Part shown: positions 33,647-43,192 of the stretch, one piece after another | Layout of the letters: each line of letters begins with the position of its first letter | How positions within the stretch are numbered: the first letter of the stretch is position 1 | Source: Phaeospirillum sp. | GTDB taxonomy: Bacteria; Pseudomonadota; Alphaproteobacteria; Rhodospirillales; Magnetospirillaceae | Length of the DNA stretch: 45,772 nucleotides | Reading direction: 5' to 3' | Assembly: GCA_030824585.1 (NCBI GenBank) | Contig: JAVBXM010000019.1 | Span: 1 to 45,772 of the forward strand | Notes under the pieces: model-generated | Database searches by the model: none | What the model was told of the DNA's origin: nothing | Seen by the model: only the letters and a program-made list of their open reading frames with translations | Made by a program: the position numbers and the translations under genes

Positions 33647-35728
33647 CTAGGTTGGCGGTTGCAGGAACACGGTGACCAGTTCCCCCAGTTGCGCCAGGGC
33701 CACGGGTTTCTTCAACACGGCGCAGCGGTCATCCTCGAGATTGGCGGCCACCCGCTCGGTGGCGCCCAGATGGCCGGTGACGATGACGATGGGCAGCAAG
33801 GGGTCGTAGTCGCGCAGCTTTTCCACCAGTTGCTCGCCGTTGCCGGCCGGCATGCGCAGGTCGGTGATGACCACGTCGGCGGGGTCGTCGGAAAACAGCT
33901 TCCAGGCCTCGAGGCCGGTGCCGGCGATGCTGACCCGGTAGCCGAGTTCCTGCAGGTAGCGGGCCAGGGTCTGGGCGGCGGTGGTCTCGTCGTCCACCAC
34001 CAGGATATGGGCATCGCCCGATCCGGCCTGGGCCAGACTGGGCGAGAGGGCGGGCAGGGGAACCGGCCCGGCGGCGTCCAGGTCCAGGGGCAGGGAGATG
34101 ACGAAGCAGGCTCCCGCCCGGCTGTCCTGCAGGACCAGGCTGCCCTTCATGGCGGTGATCAGGCCGTGGCTGACCGACAGGCCCAGGCCGGTGCCGCGCC
34201 CGGCCTCCTTGGTGGTGAAGAACGGCTCGAACAGATGGGCCTTCATGGTCTCGGGCAGGCCGGGGCCGTTGTCGGCGATGACGATCTCCACATGATCGTC
34301 CCGGCGCGCGGCGTGGACGGAAATCTCGCCGCTCCAGTCGGCCGGCATGGAATCCTTGGAATCGCGCAGCGCATGATGGGCGTTGTTGAGCAGGTTCATC
34401 ATCACCTGCTCGAGCTGGATGCGCCGGCCGCGCACCGGCAGCGGGCCGGGGGGCAGCTCCAGGTGGACGACGATGCCGTCGGGGCGGAACTGGCCGTCCA
34501 GCACCTCGATGGCCGAGCGTACCGCCAGGGCGGCGTCGAACACCTGGATGGGCGTGGTATCGCGGCGCGAAAAGATGCGGATATCGTCGATGATCTCGGC
34601 AGTGCGCTCGCACTGCTCGGCGATCTGGGCGAATTGCTGGGTCTGGAACTCCTGGTTGGCCTTGTCCCGCTCGATCAGCATCAGGGCGCCCTCGGCGGTC
34701 AGGCGGATGATGTTCAGCGGCTGGGACAGTTCGTGGACCAGCCCGGCGGCCATCTCGCCCAATGTGGCCAGCTTGGCGGTCTGCAGCAGGGTCTCCTGCA
34801 CCCTTGTGCGCTCGCTGACATCGCGGATGACCAGCAGGCGGGCCGGCAGGCCCCGGAACGAAATGGAGCAGGCCAGCACTTCCGCCTCGAAGGCCGAACC
34901 GTCCAGGCGCAGCAGCCGGTAGTGGTTGAGGACGTGGCCGGGCGGCGGCGAGTCCAGGCGCTCCAGCGCGTCGCCGCGGCTGTCGGGATGGACCAGGTCC
35001 AGCACCGGCCGGCCGGTGAGCGGCGCCCACGAACTGGCGCCGAAGGCATGGATGGCGGCGTGGTTGGCGAACAGGATGGAGCCGTGGCCATGGACGACGA
35101 TGGCGTCGGGGGCCAGTTCCACCAGCGAACGGTAGCGCTGTTCGCTTTCGGCCAGTTCCCTGGCGATCTGCTGGTGGCGGGCGCGCATGCGCAGCGTGGC
35201 GATGCCGTGGGACAGGTTGCGGGCCACCCCCATCAGCATGCCGACCACCTGGCTGTCGAACATGTTGGGCTGGGCGGCATAGAACATCAGGGCGCCGATG
35301 CGCTGGTCGCCTTCACCCACCGGAAGCGCCACGCTGGAGCGGATGCCGTGGAGTTCCGCCTTCTGGTGCCAGGGGGTGAAGACCGGGTCGGACCTCGTGT
35401 CGGCCACCACGTAGGGCTGGCCGCTGCGGATGGCGATGCCGGTCGGCCCCCGGCCGGCTTCGTCGTCGTTCCAACTGATGGTGAGATCGTTGAGATAATC
35501 CACGGCCAGGCCGGCGCGGGCCATGACCGTCACCTTGCGCTCCGGCGGCTGCCCGGCATAGCCGATCCAGGTGAGGCGGTGGCCGGCCTCGGCGCCGATC
35601 AGGCAGATCTGCTCCAGCAGTTCCAACTCGTCGGAGGCCTGGAGCAGCGCCTCGGTGGCGCGGACCAGCAGGTTGGCGGCCTGATCCATCCTGCGCCGGC
35701 CGGTATTCGTGTCGCTGCCCTGGGACAT
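33647..35728 (-). CDS. Soluble hybrid histidine kinase (GAF-PAS-HK-REC)
   Basis: 693 residues without membrane helices. GAF domain about 20-190 (RLTWIGYAG, IRSSVALPVGEGDQRIGALMFYA), PAS about 200-320 (YRSLVELAPDAIVVHGHGSILFANHAA), H-box LGEMAAGLVHELSQPLNIIRLTAEG with His332, ATPase boxes MMNLLNNAHHALRDS, DNGPGLP, GRGTGLGLSVSHGLI, then a receiver with phosphoacceptor near 623 (VVITDLRMPAGNG). ATG 35728 is preceded by GGAGAGGACGCA. It is followed by a NarL-type regulator that probably receives the phosphate. GAF and PAS suggest a cytoplasmic small-molecule or redox signal. Confidence 0.93.
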   Translation of the reverse strand: MSQGSDTNTGRRRMDQAANLLVRATEALLQASDELELLEQICLIGAEAGHRLTWIGYAGQPPERKVTVMARAGLAVDYLNDLTISWNDDEAGRGPTGIAIRSGQPYVVADTRSDPVFTPWHQKAELHGIRSSVALPVGEGDQRIGALMFYAAQPNMFDSQVVGMLMGVARNLSHGIATLRMRARHQQIARELAESEQRYRSLVELAPDAIVVHGHGSILFANHAAIHAFGASSWAPLTGRPVLDLVHPDSRGDALERLDSPPPGHVLNHYRLLRLDGSAFEAEVLACSISFRGLPARLLVIRDVSERTRVQETLLQTAKLATLGEMAAGLVHELSQPLNIIRLTAEGALMLIERDKANQEFQTQQFAQIAEQCERTAEIIDDIRIFSRRDTTPIQVFDAALAVRSAIEVLDGQFRPDGIVVHLELPPGPLPVRGRRIQLEQVMMNLLNNAHHALRDSKDSMPADWSGEISVHAARRDDHVEIVIADNGPGLPETMKAHLFEPFFTTKEAGRGTGLGLSVSHGLITAMKGSLVLQDSRAGACFVISLPLDLDAAGPVPLPALSPSLAQAGSGDAHILVVDDETTAAQTLARYLQELGYRVSIAGTGLEAWKLFSDDPADVVITDLRMPAGNGEQLVEKLRDYDPLLPIVIVTGHLGATERVAANLEDDRCAVLKKPVALAQLGELVTVFLQPPT

Positions 35729-35817
35729 TGCGTCCTCTCCATGCCTCGCGACGATGATACGGTAGGGCGGTGGCGGCGCAACCGGATTGTTCTGGCCCTT
35801 GAGCCGGAGACACGCTC

Positions 35818-36516
35818 GTGCTTTGCTGCCTCCCGGTCATCAGCGAGGGTCCCGTGCGCCATCTCATCGCCCTGTTATTCCTGCTTGTCGGGGGGCTCCC
35901 CGCCTCGGCGTCGGAGCCGGCCCTCGATCTGCTGGACGTTCCGGCCTCCTATACCGCCGCCTTTTCGGTCACGTCGTCGCGCGGCACCTATCACGGCCGG
36001 GTCTGGCACATGCCGGGCCTGGAGCGCCGCGAGGTCGCCACCGACGGCGGCGGCCAGGGCATCCTGATCGATCGCAACGCCGATACCGCCTATCTCCTGG
36101 GGCTGTCGGGCAAGTGGTACGTGGGACTGTCGCTGCGCGCCGCCGCCGGCATGGTCGGCGGGCTGGACGCCTGGCAGGCCAGCCGCACCCGTGTGCGCGA
36201 GGAGAATGTGGCCGGCCTGCGCGCCACCCGCTGGAAGACCCGGGCCGAAGGTCCCAAGGGCGGCTTCACCGGCGACATCTGGACCAGCCGCGAAGGCGTG
36301 GTGGTCAAGGCGGTGGGGGTGCTGAACAGCGCCGACGGCGATGATTCCCCGGTGGAGATGAGCCTGTCCGACCTGCGGGTCGGGGCGGTGGACCGTCGGA
36401 TGTTCGACCTGCCCAAGGGCTGGTTCGGCTTCGACCTGCGCCAGGTGCCGCCGGACAAGGTGGTCCAGGCGGTGGAAAGCCTCAAGCCGTTGCTCGAGGG
36501 CCGCAAGGGAAGATAG
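35818..36516 (+). CDS. Secreted protein of unknown function
   Basis: 232 residues from GTG 35818 (GGAG eight bases upstream). A GTG at 35854 would give a cleaner signal peptide (RHLIALLFLLVGGLPASA) and is a real alternative. The mature part is beta-rich: YTAAFSVTSSRGTYHGRVWHMPGLERREV, LIDRNADTAYLL, TRWKTRAEGPKGGFTGDIWTSREGVVVKAVGV, a layout like LolA-fold or DUF4412-type periplasmic proteins. I cannot name the family. Single gene; no lipobox. Confidence 0.75.
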   Translation: MLCCLPVISEGPVRHLIALLFLLVGGLPASASEPALDLLDVPASYTAAFSVTSSRGTYHGRVWHMPGLERREVATDGGGQGILIDRNADTAYLLGLSGKWYVGLSLRAAAGMVGGLDAWQASRTRVREENVAGLRATRWKTRAEGPKGGFTGDIWTSREGVVVKAVGVLNSADGDDSPVEMSLSDLRVGAVDRRMFDLPKGWFGFDLRQVPPDKVVQAVESLKPLLEGRKGR

Positions 36517-36531
36517 GGGGGAATGAAGCGA

Positions 36532-36554
36532 AACGCGGCCGTTTCGGCCGCGTT
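36532..36554. terminator. Bidirectional hairpin
   Basis: AACGCGGCC (36532-36540), loop GTTTC, GGCCGCGTT (36546-36554), lying between the stops of convergent genes. Confidence 0.75.
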
Positions 36555-36560
36555 CTCATT

Positions 36561-37109
36561 CTACCAGGTCCGCACGCGACCGGTATCGATGTGGACGAAA
36601 TCGGATTCGGGGTACATGCCGACGCCGCCGCCCTTGAGCGACAGGGCGGCCTTGCCGACCATGCGGGTGCCATGGCCGGGCAGCCGGATATCCACCGCCT
36701 TGCCCTGGGTGTGCAGGGACTGGGTGGCGACGCCGTCGCTGAGCGAGGCCATGATGGCGTTGGTGGTGGGCGAGCGGTAGCCGCAGATGATGTGGATCGG
36801 TCCCTTGGCCCCCACCTTGCGCTGGACCGAGGTCATCAGGTCGAGCAGCTTGGGATCGATGGGGTGGACCTGATTGTTGCGGTGATCGCGCAGGAAGCGG
36901 CTGATCTGGGCGATGCACTTGGTCTGGTAGTGCCCCTCGGCCCAATAGACCGACTTGAAGGATTCGCCCGTGTGGGTGTTGTAGAGGTGGATCTGGCGTT
37001 CGGGAAGGCGGCGTACCGCGGCCTCGACCGGGTTGCTGACCACCAGGGTGGCTGCCGCGCTCAGACCGAGTCCAAGGAAGCCACGTCGGCTCTTCGCCTT
37101 ATCGAACAT
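36561..37109 (-). CDS. DUF882/M15-type murein endopeptidase, MepK (YcbK)-like
   Basis: 182 residues. Twin-arginine-like export signal (SRRGFLGLGLSAAATLVVS). The M15-like zinc site is visible: IICGYRSPTTNAIM near 108-121, SLHTQGKAVDIRLPG near 131-145 (His and Asp ligands) and DFVHIDTGRVRTW at the C-terminus (His ligand). Length and motifs match E. coli YcbK/MepK, which cleaves 3-3 cross-links. It lies directly downstream of an LdtD-like transpeptidase that makes such cross-links, as in E. coli, with 121 bp between. Confidence 0.88.
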   Translation of the reverse strand: MFDKAKSRRGFLGLGLSAAATLVVSNPVEAAVRRLPERQIHLYNTHTGESFKSVYWAEGHYQTKCIAQISRFLRDHRNNQVHPIDPKLLDLMTSVQRKVGAKGPIHIICGYRSPTTNAIMASLSDGVATQSLHTQGKAVDIRLPGHGTRMVGKAALSLKGGGVGMYPESDFVHIDTGRVRTW

Positions 37110-37230
37110 TCCCCCTCCGTCCCTGTTGTCCGAGGCTCTCCCCCTCGGGCGGAGACCTTATTACCATTTTGGGGTGGGCGGGAGTCAACTACCCCTTGGT
37201 CCCAGTTATGGGTAGGGAGGTATGGGGTGG

Positions 37231-38841
37231 TCAGGAGGCGCCGGCGGTGCGTCCCGACACCGGGCGGGAGGCCGGGGCGCGGGCGCGGTCCAGGGCGGTC
37301 ATCAGCCGCCGGTCGTGGCCGTAGAGGTCGTCGCGGAAGTGAAGATTCCCGCTCTCGTCGGCCCAGGCGGTCCAATACATCATGTAAACCGGGATAGTCC
37401 GCTCCAGCATCAGGGTGCGGGTGGAGCGGTTGGCGGCGATGTTGTCGGCCAGCTTGCCCTGCCAGCGCGAACCCAGCAGCAATTCGCCCAGTTCCACCGG
37501 CCGCTCCAGCCGCACGCAGCCATGGGACAGCGCCCGGTACGAACGGCCGAAGGCCTTCCGGTTGGGGGTGTCGTGCATGTAGATGTCGTCGGAATCGGTC
37601 AGGTTGAACTTCAACTGGCCCAGCGCGTTATCCGGTCCCGGCGGCTGGCGCAGGCGATAGGGGAACTTCTTGCCGATGGCGTTCCAGTCGACCCCGTCGC
37701 CGGCCGATTCGGGACTGCCTTCGGGGTAGTCGACGATCTGGAGCTTGCTGCTGGTCAGATAGTTGGGGTCCTTGCGCAGCTTGGGCAGGATTTCCTTGTT
37801 GGCGATACTGGTGGGCACCCGCCAGGCCGGGTTGAGCACCACCGAGCTCATGGTGGTGTTCATGCTCGGCGTCGGATGCTTGATGTCGCCCACCACCACC
37901 CGCATGGTCATGGTGACGTTGCCGTCCTCGACCACTTCCATCTGTTGGGCGGCAATGTTGACGGCGATGTGGTAGCGCCCGAACGAGCGGGGCATCCAGC
38001 GCCAGCGCTCCAGGTTGACGGCGATCTGCCGGGCCCGCGCGTCGGCGGGAACGTTGAGGTGAGCCAGCGTCTTGCCGCCGATGGCGGCATCGGCATCGAG
38101 GCCGTGGCGGGCCTGGAAGCGTTTCACCGCTTCCGCCAGCGGCGCGTCGTAGGTCCTGCCCTCGGCGAAGCCTTCGCCCAGGTCACCCGAGGCGATCAGG
38201 CGGCGGCGCAGCACCGGCACGCGGTCGTCGGTCTCGCCGGGGACCAGCTTGGCGCCGTCGGGAAGGGTGGGCCAGCCGCCGGCGGCGGCGATGGCGCGGG
38301 CCTTTTCCAGCCCCTCGCGCAGACGGGTATAGCCGACATAATGGGGCGAGGCGGCGTCGATCTGCTCGGCCAGCGCCTTGCCCTCGGCCAGCGCCTTGAG
38401 GAAGCGGGCGCCGTCGAAGTCGTTGCGCGTCTCGGCGCCGAAGCCGCCGACGTTGCGGGCCGGCAATACCGCGCCGATGGCCAGGTCGCGTCCGAAGCGC
38501 AGTAGGGTGGCGCTGACCAGCACGTCGCCGTCCACGTCGCTTCCTGCCGGCGGCAAGGCATAGCTGGCGGGATCGAGTCCCTGGGCCGTCGCCAGGGCGC
38601 GAACCTCGCGCAGCAGGATTTCGGCGCTGTCGGCGTTCCAGGCGGCCTGGCCCTGGCGTCCGCGATAGAACTCCCGCAGGGCCTTGCCTTCGGAGGTGGG
38701 CTCGGCCAGCGGGGCGGCGGCGATGGCCGCCTCGAGCCGGCGCTGGCTGTCGGCGGCGGACTGGGCCTGTGCGGATGGCTCCCAGCCGAAAACGGCCAGC
38801 CCCATGGTCAACGAGAAAAGCAGCGGGCGCGACGACAACAC
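37231..38841 (-). CDS. L,D-transpeptidase, LdtD (YcbB)-like
   Basis: 536 residues from GTG 38841, preceded by AGAGGT; a longer frame to 38925 would place 28 residues before the signal peptide. Signal about 1-26 (ending SAQA). The N-terminal scaffold is followed by a peptidoglycan-binding repeat (DAPLAEAVKRFQARHGLDADAAIGGKTLAHLNV) and a YkuD catalytic domain: HIAVNIAAQQMEVVEDG, AFGRSYRALSHGCVRLERP with catalytic Cys442. It forms 3-3 cross-links in peptidoglycan. The following gene encodes the matching endopeptidase-like protein. Confidence 0.93.
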   Translation of the reverse strand: MLSSRPLLFSLTMGLAVFGWEPSAQAQSAADSQRRLEAAIAAAPLAEPTSEGKALREFYRGRQGQAAWNADSAEILLREVRALATAQGLDPASYALPPAGSDVDGDVLVSATLLRFGRDLAIGAVLPARNVGGFGAETRNDFDGARFLKALAEGKALAEQIDAASPHYVGYTRLREGLEKARAIAAAGGWPTLPDGAKLVPGETDDRVPVLRRRLIASGDLGEGFAEGRTYDAPLAEAVKRFQARHGLDADAAIGGKTLAHLNVPADARARQIAVNLERWRWMPRSFGRYHIAVNIAAQQMEVVEDGNVTMTMRVVVGDIKHPTPSMNTTMSSVVLNPAWRVPTSIANKEILPKLRKDPNYLTSSKLQIVDYPEGSPESAGDGVDWNAIGKKFPYRLRQPPGPDNALGQLKFNLTDSDDIYMHDTPNRKAFGRSYRALSHGCVRLERPVELGELLLGSRWQGKLADNIAANRSTRTLMLERTIPVYMMYWTAWADESGNLHFRDDLYGHDRRLMTALDRARAPASRPVSGRTAGAS

Positions 38842-38979
38842 CGTATGACCTCTAGCCCGACAGGCGGGCAAACACCACCATTGGCGGAAGGGTATGCCCT
38901 TCCGCATGACTCGATATCGATCCAATCGGCCCGGGTGTCAACGGGCAACAGCGGTGCCGTACGGAATTATCACAACTCG

Positions 38980-39414
38980 TCAGCCTTGGGCCCAGGGCAG
39001 GCCCGAGGCTTTCCATCCCGCCACCGCGCCGCGGTGCTTGGTGGAATCGTGCGGTCCCTCGAAGCCGTCGGTGATGTTCCAGGCGCCGGTATAGCCCAAC
39101 TGGGTCAACAGTTCGGCGGCGGCCCGCGAGCGTACGCCCGAGCGGCACAGCAGCAGCAGGGTATCGTCCTTCTTCACGCCGTGGGCTTCCACCTGGGCGA
39201 CGAAGGCGTCGTTGCGGGCCATGGTGGGGAAGACCTGCCACGAGACCAGCAGGACCTGCTTGCCCGCCGGCGACAAATCGGGGACGCCGACGAACGACCA
39301 TTCCGCCTGGGTGCGGACGTCGATGACCTTGGCGGAGGGGTCGGAGGCAAGGCGTTCCCAGGCGGCGGCGGGGGAAATTTCTCCGGCGTAGCCGGGGGTG
39401 GGCGAATTGGTCAT
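38980..39414 (-). CDS. Rhodanese-like protein
   Basis: 144 residues from ATG 39414 (GGAG upstream); the longer frame upstream crosses the AT-rich divergent promoter region. Rhodanese motifs: KVIDVRTQAEWSFVGVPDLS and the active loop LLLLCRSGVRSRAAAELL with Cys90, then NITDGFEGPHD. It contains an insert of the family that often accompanies sulfur operons. Divergent from cysI, so it probably shares regulation with sulfate assimilation. Confidence 0.9.
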   Translation of the reverse strand: MTNSPTPGYAGEISPAAAWERLASDPSAKVIDVRTQAEWSFVGVPDLSPAGKQVLLVSWQVFPTMARNDAFVAQVEAHGVKKDDTLLLLCRSGVRSRAAAELLTQLGYTGAWNITDGFEGPHDSTKHRGAVAGWKASGLPWAQG

Positions 39415-39481
39415 GGGTGGCTCCAGGTCAGAAACTACATAAATTCTAGTGCATAATAGAACTAATGTACACGAAAAAATG

Positions 39482-39511
39482 TTGACTGAGGTGTTAAATA
39501 TGGGATACACC
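39482..39511 (+). promoter_or_regulatory. Candidate promoter of the sulfate assimilation operon
   Basis: TTGACT (39482-39487) with a weak -10, TACACC, 18 bp on (39506-39511). The whole 39415-39566 divergent region is AT-rich and contains ACAC/GTGT and ATT-TAGT/ACTAAT inverted elements that could be operators, but no known site is certain. Confidence 0.35.
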
Positions 39512-39566
39512 GTAGTTTATCGACATCATACACTTTTATATGTGTAAAACACCAAGAGGGCCAGTC

Positions 39567-41648
39567 ATGAAGGACGCCACCCACGCCGACCTCTCCGCCA
39601 TCGAGCCGCTGGTCCGCAGTTCCGATCTGGCGGAGTATCGGCAGGCCTTGCTGCGCCACCAGAGCGGCGAGTGGGATGCGGAGCGCTTCACCGCCTTCCG
39701 CCTGCGCTACGGCGTCTACGGCCAGAAGCAGGCCGGTGTCCAGATGGTCCGCATCAAGATCCCCGGCGGCATCGTGCCGACGCCTTGGCTGAAGACCCTG
39801 GCCCGCGTCAACCGCGAGTTCGCCAAGGGCCCGGCTCATATCACCACCCGGCAGGATTTCCAGCTTTACTACGTGCCCCTGGAGCGCACCGCCGACATGC
39901 TGGAGGTCCTCAACGCCGGCGGGATCACCACCCGCGAGGCCTGCGGCAACACGCTGCGCAACATGACCGCCTGTTCCCTGGCCGGCGCCTGCGGCCGTGA
40001 ACTGGTGGACGCCGGCAAGGTGGCCGAGCAACTGGCGCGGACCTGGTTGCGCCATCCGCTGGTCCAGCACATGCCGCGCAAGATGAAGTTCACCGTGTCG
40101 GGCTGCGCCACCGATTGCGGCGCCTCGCCCATCCACGACCTGGGCTTCATCGCGGTGGAGAAGGATGGCAGGAAGGGCTTCAAGGTCCTGGCCGGCGGCG
40201 GCCTGGGCGGCCAGCCGGTCATGGCGGTGGAGGTCCTGTCCTTCGTCGTCGAGGAGGACCTGCCCACCGTCATCGAGGCCACCGCCCGCCTTCACCAGCG
40301 CTATTCCAACCGCCGCGACCGCGCCATGGCCCGCCTGAAGTTCGTGTTGAAGCGTTTCGGCGCCGAGAAGTTCACCGCCCTGTTCAGGGAGGAATTCGAG
40401 CGGCTGAAGAACCTGCCGCAGCGTCCCTGGCAGCCGCTCGCCTGGCGCAAGCCGGTGGAGGCCCCGGTGGCCCGCACGCCGGCCGGCGTGGTGCCCGGCC
40501 ATGACGGCAAGGTGGCCCTGGTGGTCTACATCCCGCTGGGCATCGTCGACTCGGACCAGTTGGACGCCCTTTACGACATCGCCGTCTCGGCGGGCGTCAG
40601 CCGCCTGTCCACCACCCGCGACCAGAAGCTGGCCCTGTTGGACGTGGCCCCGGACAAGGTCGCCGAGGCGACCGCCAGGGTCCGCGCCCTGGGCTTCGAC
40701 ATCCCCGAGGCGGCCGATGACGTGCCCGACGTGGTGTCGTGCCCCGGCACCACCACCTGCCGCATCGGCATCACCAATTCCCAGAGCTTCGGCATCCAGG
40801 TGGAGAAGGAAGCCCGTGGTGTTGCCGACGCCAAGGGCGTCTCGGTGCACGTGTCGGGCTGCCAGAATTCCTGCGGCCTGCACCACGTGGCCGATATCGG
40901 CCTGCACGGCATGGGCAAGAAGATCGACGGCAAGCCCGCTCCCCACTACCAACTGCATTTCGGCGGCGACGCCTATGCCGGCCAGGTGGGCATCGAAGGC
41001 CCCATCGTTCCCGCCCGCCTCGCCAACCAGGCGGTGGCCCTGCTGCGCCGGGAAATCCAGGGCGCCCGCGCCAAGGGCGAGAGCGCGCGGGTCTGGGCCG
41101 AGCGTCTGGGCAAGGACGGCATCAACGCGGTGCTGAAGCCGCTGGCGGCGGGCGAGGGCGACGACCTGTTCACCGATTGGGGCGACAAGGACGTCTTCGT
41201 CGGCCCGCCCAAGGCCAAGGGCGAATGCGCCGCGCCCCAGGTCAGCACCACCTATTACACCGATCTGGCCGATGACGGCCTGATCAACCTGGACCGCTTC
41301 CTGGGTCGCGGCCGCTGGCCCGAGGCGCTGAAATCCGGCGAGGAGGCCACCGTCTACGCCGTGCGTCTGCTGCTGGCCGGCCACGGGGTGATCACCGAGG
41401 ACGAGCAGGACGCCGAGGCGGTGTTCGCCTTGTTCCGCTCGTCCCAGGCGGCGACCATCGAGGCGGTCAACGCCTTCGAATCGGTACTGGCCGAGCGCAC
41501 CTCGGCCCTGGTGACCGGCGAGGCCGAGACCTACCGCGAGGCGGTGGCCTATTTCATCGACACGGTGGGCGTGCTCATCAGCAAGCCCAAGGCACCGGTG
41601 GTGGCCGAGGTGGGCGATCTCGCCTCGATCCTGGCGGTGGTGGCCTGA
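39567..41648 (+). CDS. cysI: Sulfite reductase haemoprotein with extra C-terminal domain
   Basis: 693 residues from ATG 39567 (AGAGGG upstream). It reduces sulfite to sulfide with six electrons. Sirohaem/[4Fe-4S] cysteines are Cys392 and Cys398 (SCPGTTTC) and Cys432 and Cys436 ([11 protein letters not shown]). The N-terminal half has [14 protein letters not shown] and [11 protein letters not shown]. The core normally ends near residue 560; here a further 130 residues ([34 protein letters not shown]...) form a helical domain, HEPN-like in layout. First gene of the operon; TGATG overlap with cysH. Nitrite reductase relatives are similar, but the operon points to sulfite. Confidence 0.92.
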   Translation: MKDATHADLSAIEPLVRSSDLAEYRQALLRHQSGEWDAERFTAFRLRYGVYGQKQAGVQMVRIKIPGGIVPTPWLKTLARVNREFAKGPAHITTRQDFQLYYVPLERTADMLEVLNAGGITTREACGNTLRNMTACSLAGACGRELVDAGKVAEQLARTWLRHPLVQHMPRKMKFTVSGCATDCGASPIHDLGFIAVEKDGRKGFKVLAGGGLGGQPVMAVEVLSFVVEEDLPTVIEATARLHQRYSNRRDRAMARLKFVLKRFGAEKFTALFREEFERLKNLPQRPWQPLAWRKPVEAPVARTPAGVVPGHDGKVALVVYIPLGIVDSDQLDALYDIAVSAGVSRLSTTRDQKLALLDVAPDKVAEATARVRALGFDIPEAADDVPDVVSCPGTTTCRIGITNSQSFGIQVEKEARGVADAKGVSVHVSGCQNSCGLHHVADIGLHGMGKKIDGKPAPHYQLHFGGDAYAGQVGIEGPIVPARLANQAVALLRREIQGARAKGESARVWAERLGKDGINAVLKPLAAGEGDDLFTDWGDKDVFVGPPKAKGECAAPQVSTTYYTDLADDGLINLDRFLGRGRWPEALKSGEEATVYAVRLLLAGHGVITEDEQDAEAVFALFRSSQAATIEAVNAFESVLAERTSALVTGEAETYREAVAYFIDTVGVLISKPKAPVVAEVGDLASILAVVA

Positions 41649-42346
41649 TGTCGCTGGACGTGGAGCATCTTATCCGCGCCTACGGCCATCTGGACGGCAA
41701 GGAACTGCTGGCCGCCCTGATCAAGGGCGATCTGGCCGGCCGTGTCGCGGTGACCTCGTCCTTCGGGGCGGAATCGGCGGTGCTGCTCGATCTGGTCGCC
41801 CGGGTCGAGCCGGCCACGCCGGTGATCTTCCTCGACACCGACGAACTGTTCGACGAGACCATCGAGTACCGCTACGCGCTGGAACGCCGCCTGGGGCTCA
41901 CCAACGTGGTGGTGGTTCGTCCCTCCGAGGACGAACTGAAGGAGGCCGCCGACCTGTGGCGGACCGACGAGGACCGCTGCTGCGAACTGCGCAAGGTGCG
42001 TCCCCTGGCCCGTGCCGTCGTCGGCTACGACGCCCTGGTGGACGGCCGCAAGCGGGCCCACGGCGCCGAGCGGGAAAACCTCGCCACCCTGTCGGACGGC
42101 GGCGGCGTGCTCAAGGTCAGTCCGCTGGCCACCTGGAGCGCCGAGGCCATCGAGGACTACTTCCTCAGGCACAACCTGCCGCGCCATCCCCTGGTGGCGC
42201 AGAACTACCGCTCCATCGGCTGCTGGCCGTGCACTCGGCCCGTCGATCCCGGCCAGCCCGCCCGTGCCGGACGCTGGGCCGGCAAGGGCAAGAGCGAATG
42301 CGGCATTCATACGACGCCCCTGGGCCGCGACGGCTCGGGGAATTGA
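41648..42346 (+). CDS. cysH: Adenylylsulfate (APS) reductase, thioredoxin-dependent type
   Basis: 232 residues. It reduces APS to sulfite and AMP. N-terminal PP-loop-like [14 protein letters not shown] (34-47) and [11 protein letters not shown]. The two cysteine pairs that bind a [4Fe-4S] cluster in APS reductases are present: Cys111-Cys112 (DRCCELRKV) and Cys192/Cys195 (GCWPCTRP), and the catalytic C-terminal motif is ECGIH (Cys218). The PAPS-specific enzyme lacks the CC pairs. The usual GLRR-type loop is replaced by a segment with [12 protein letters not shown]. One-base overlap with cysI. Confidence 0.93.
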   Translation: MSLDVEHLIRAYGHLDGKELLAALIKGDLAGRVAVTSSFGAESAVLLDLVARVEPATPVIFLDTDELFDETIEYRYALERRLGLTNVVVVRPSEDELKEAADLWRTDEDRCCELRKVRPLARAVVGYDALVDGRKRAHGAERENLATLSDGGGVLKVSPLATWSAEAIEDYFLRHNLPRHPLVAQNYRSIGCWPCTRPVDPGQPARAGRWAGKGKSECGIHTTPLGRDGSGN

Positions 42347-42372
42347 ACGCGGAAAGACAACAAGAGATGATC

Positions 42373-43173
42373 ATGAACGATCTCGACGCCTTGGAGAGCC
42401 AATCCATCTACATCCTGCGCGAGGCCTTCAACCGCCTCGACAAGATCGCCATGCTGTGGTCGATCGGCAAGGATTCCAACGTCATGCTGTGGCTGGCCCG
42501 CAAGGCTTTCTTCGGCCACGTGCCGTTCCCCGTGCTGCACGTGGACACCAAGCACAAGATTCCGGAAATGATCGAGTTCCGCGACCGGGTCGCCAAGGAA
42601 TGGAACCTGCCGCTGATCGTCGGCGAGAACACCGAGGCCCTGGCCGCCGGCATGGGGCCCCATAACGGCCGCGTCGAGTGCTGCACCGCGCTCAAGACCG
42701 AGGGTCTGAAGGCCCTGCTGGCGAGCCACGGCTTCACCGGCGTCATCGCCGGCATCCGCCGCGACGAGGAGGGCACGCGGGCCAAGGAGCGGGTGTTCAG
42801 CCCGCGCAACCAGTCGGCCGAGTGGGACTTCAAGGACCAGCCGCCCGAGTTCTGGGACCAGTTCAAGACCGACTTCGCGCCTGGCACCCATCTGCGTATC
42901 CACCCGCTGCTGGCCTGGTCCGAGCTGGACGTCTGGCGCTATATCGAGCGCGAGAACATCCCCATGGTCGACCTGTACTTCGCCAAGAACGGACGCCGCT
43001 ACCGTTCGCTGGGCTGTGCACCCTGCACCGGTTCGGTGGCGTCGACCGCGTCGACGGTGGCCGAGATCATCGAGGAACTGGAGACCACCAAGATTTCCGA
43101 GCGTTCGGGCCGCGCCCAGGACAAGGAATCCGAGGACGCCTTCGAGCGTCTGCGCGCCGGCGGGTATATGTGA
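42373..43173 (+). CDS. cysD: Sulfate adenylyltransferase subunit 2
   Basis: 266 residues from ATG 42373 (AAGAG upstream); ATG 42367 would add two residues. The small ATP sulfurylase subunit forms APS from ATP and sulfate. PP-loop motif [12 protein letters not shown], then [34 protein letters not shown], and the C-terminal [18 protein letters not shown]...[20 protein letters not shown], all typical. It works with the GTPase CysN part of the next gene, 19 bp downstream. Confidence 0.97.
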   Translation: MNDLDALESQSIYILREAFNRLDKIAMLWSIGKDSNVMLWLARKAFFGHVPFPVLHVDTKHKIPEMIEFRDRVAKEWNLPLIVGENTEALAAGMGPHNGRVECCTALKTEGLKALLASHGFTGVIAGIRRDEEGTRAKERVFSPRNQSAEWDFKDQPPEFWDQFKTDFAPGTHLRIHPLLAWSELDVWRYIERENIPMVDLYFAKNGRRYRSLGCAPCTGSVASTASTVAEIIEELETTKISERSGRAQDKESEDAFERLRAGGYM

Positions 43174-43192
43174 GCGAGGGGACAGCACAATC

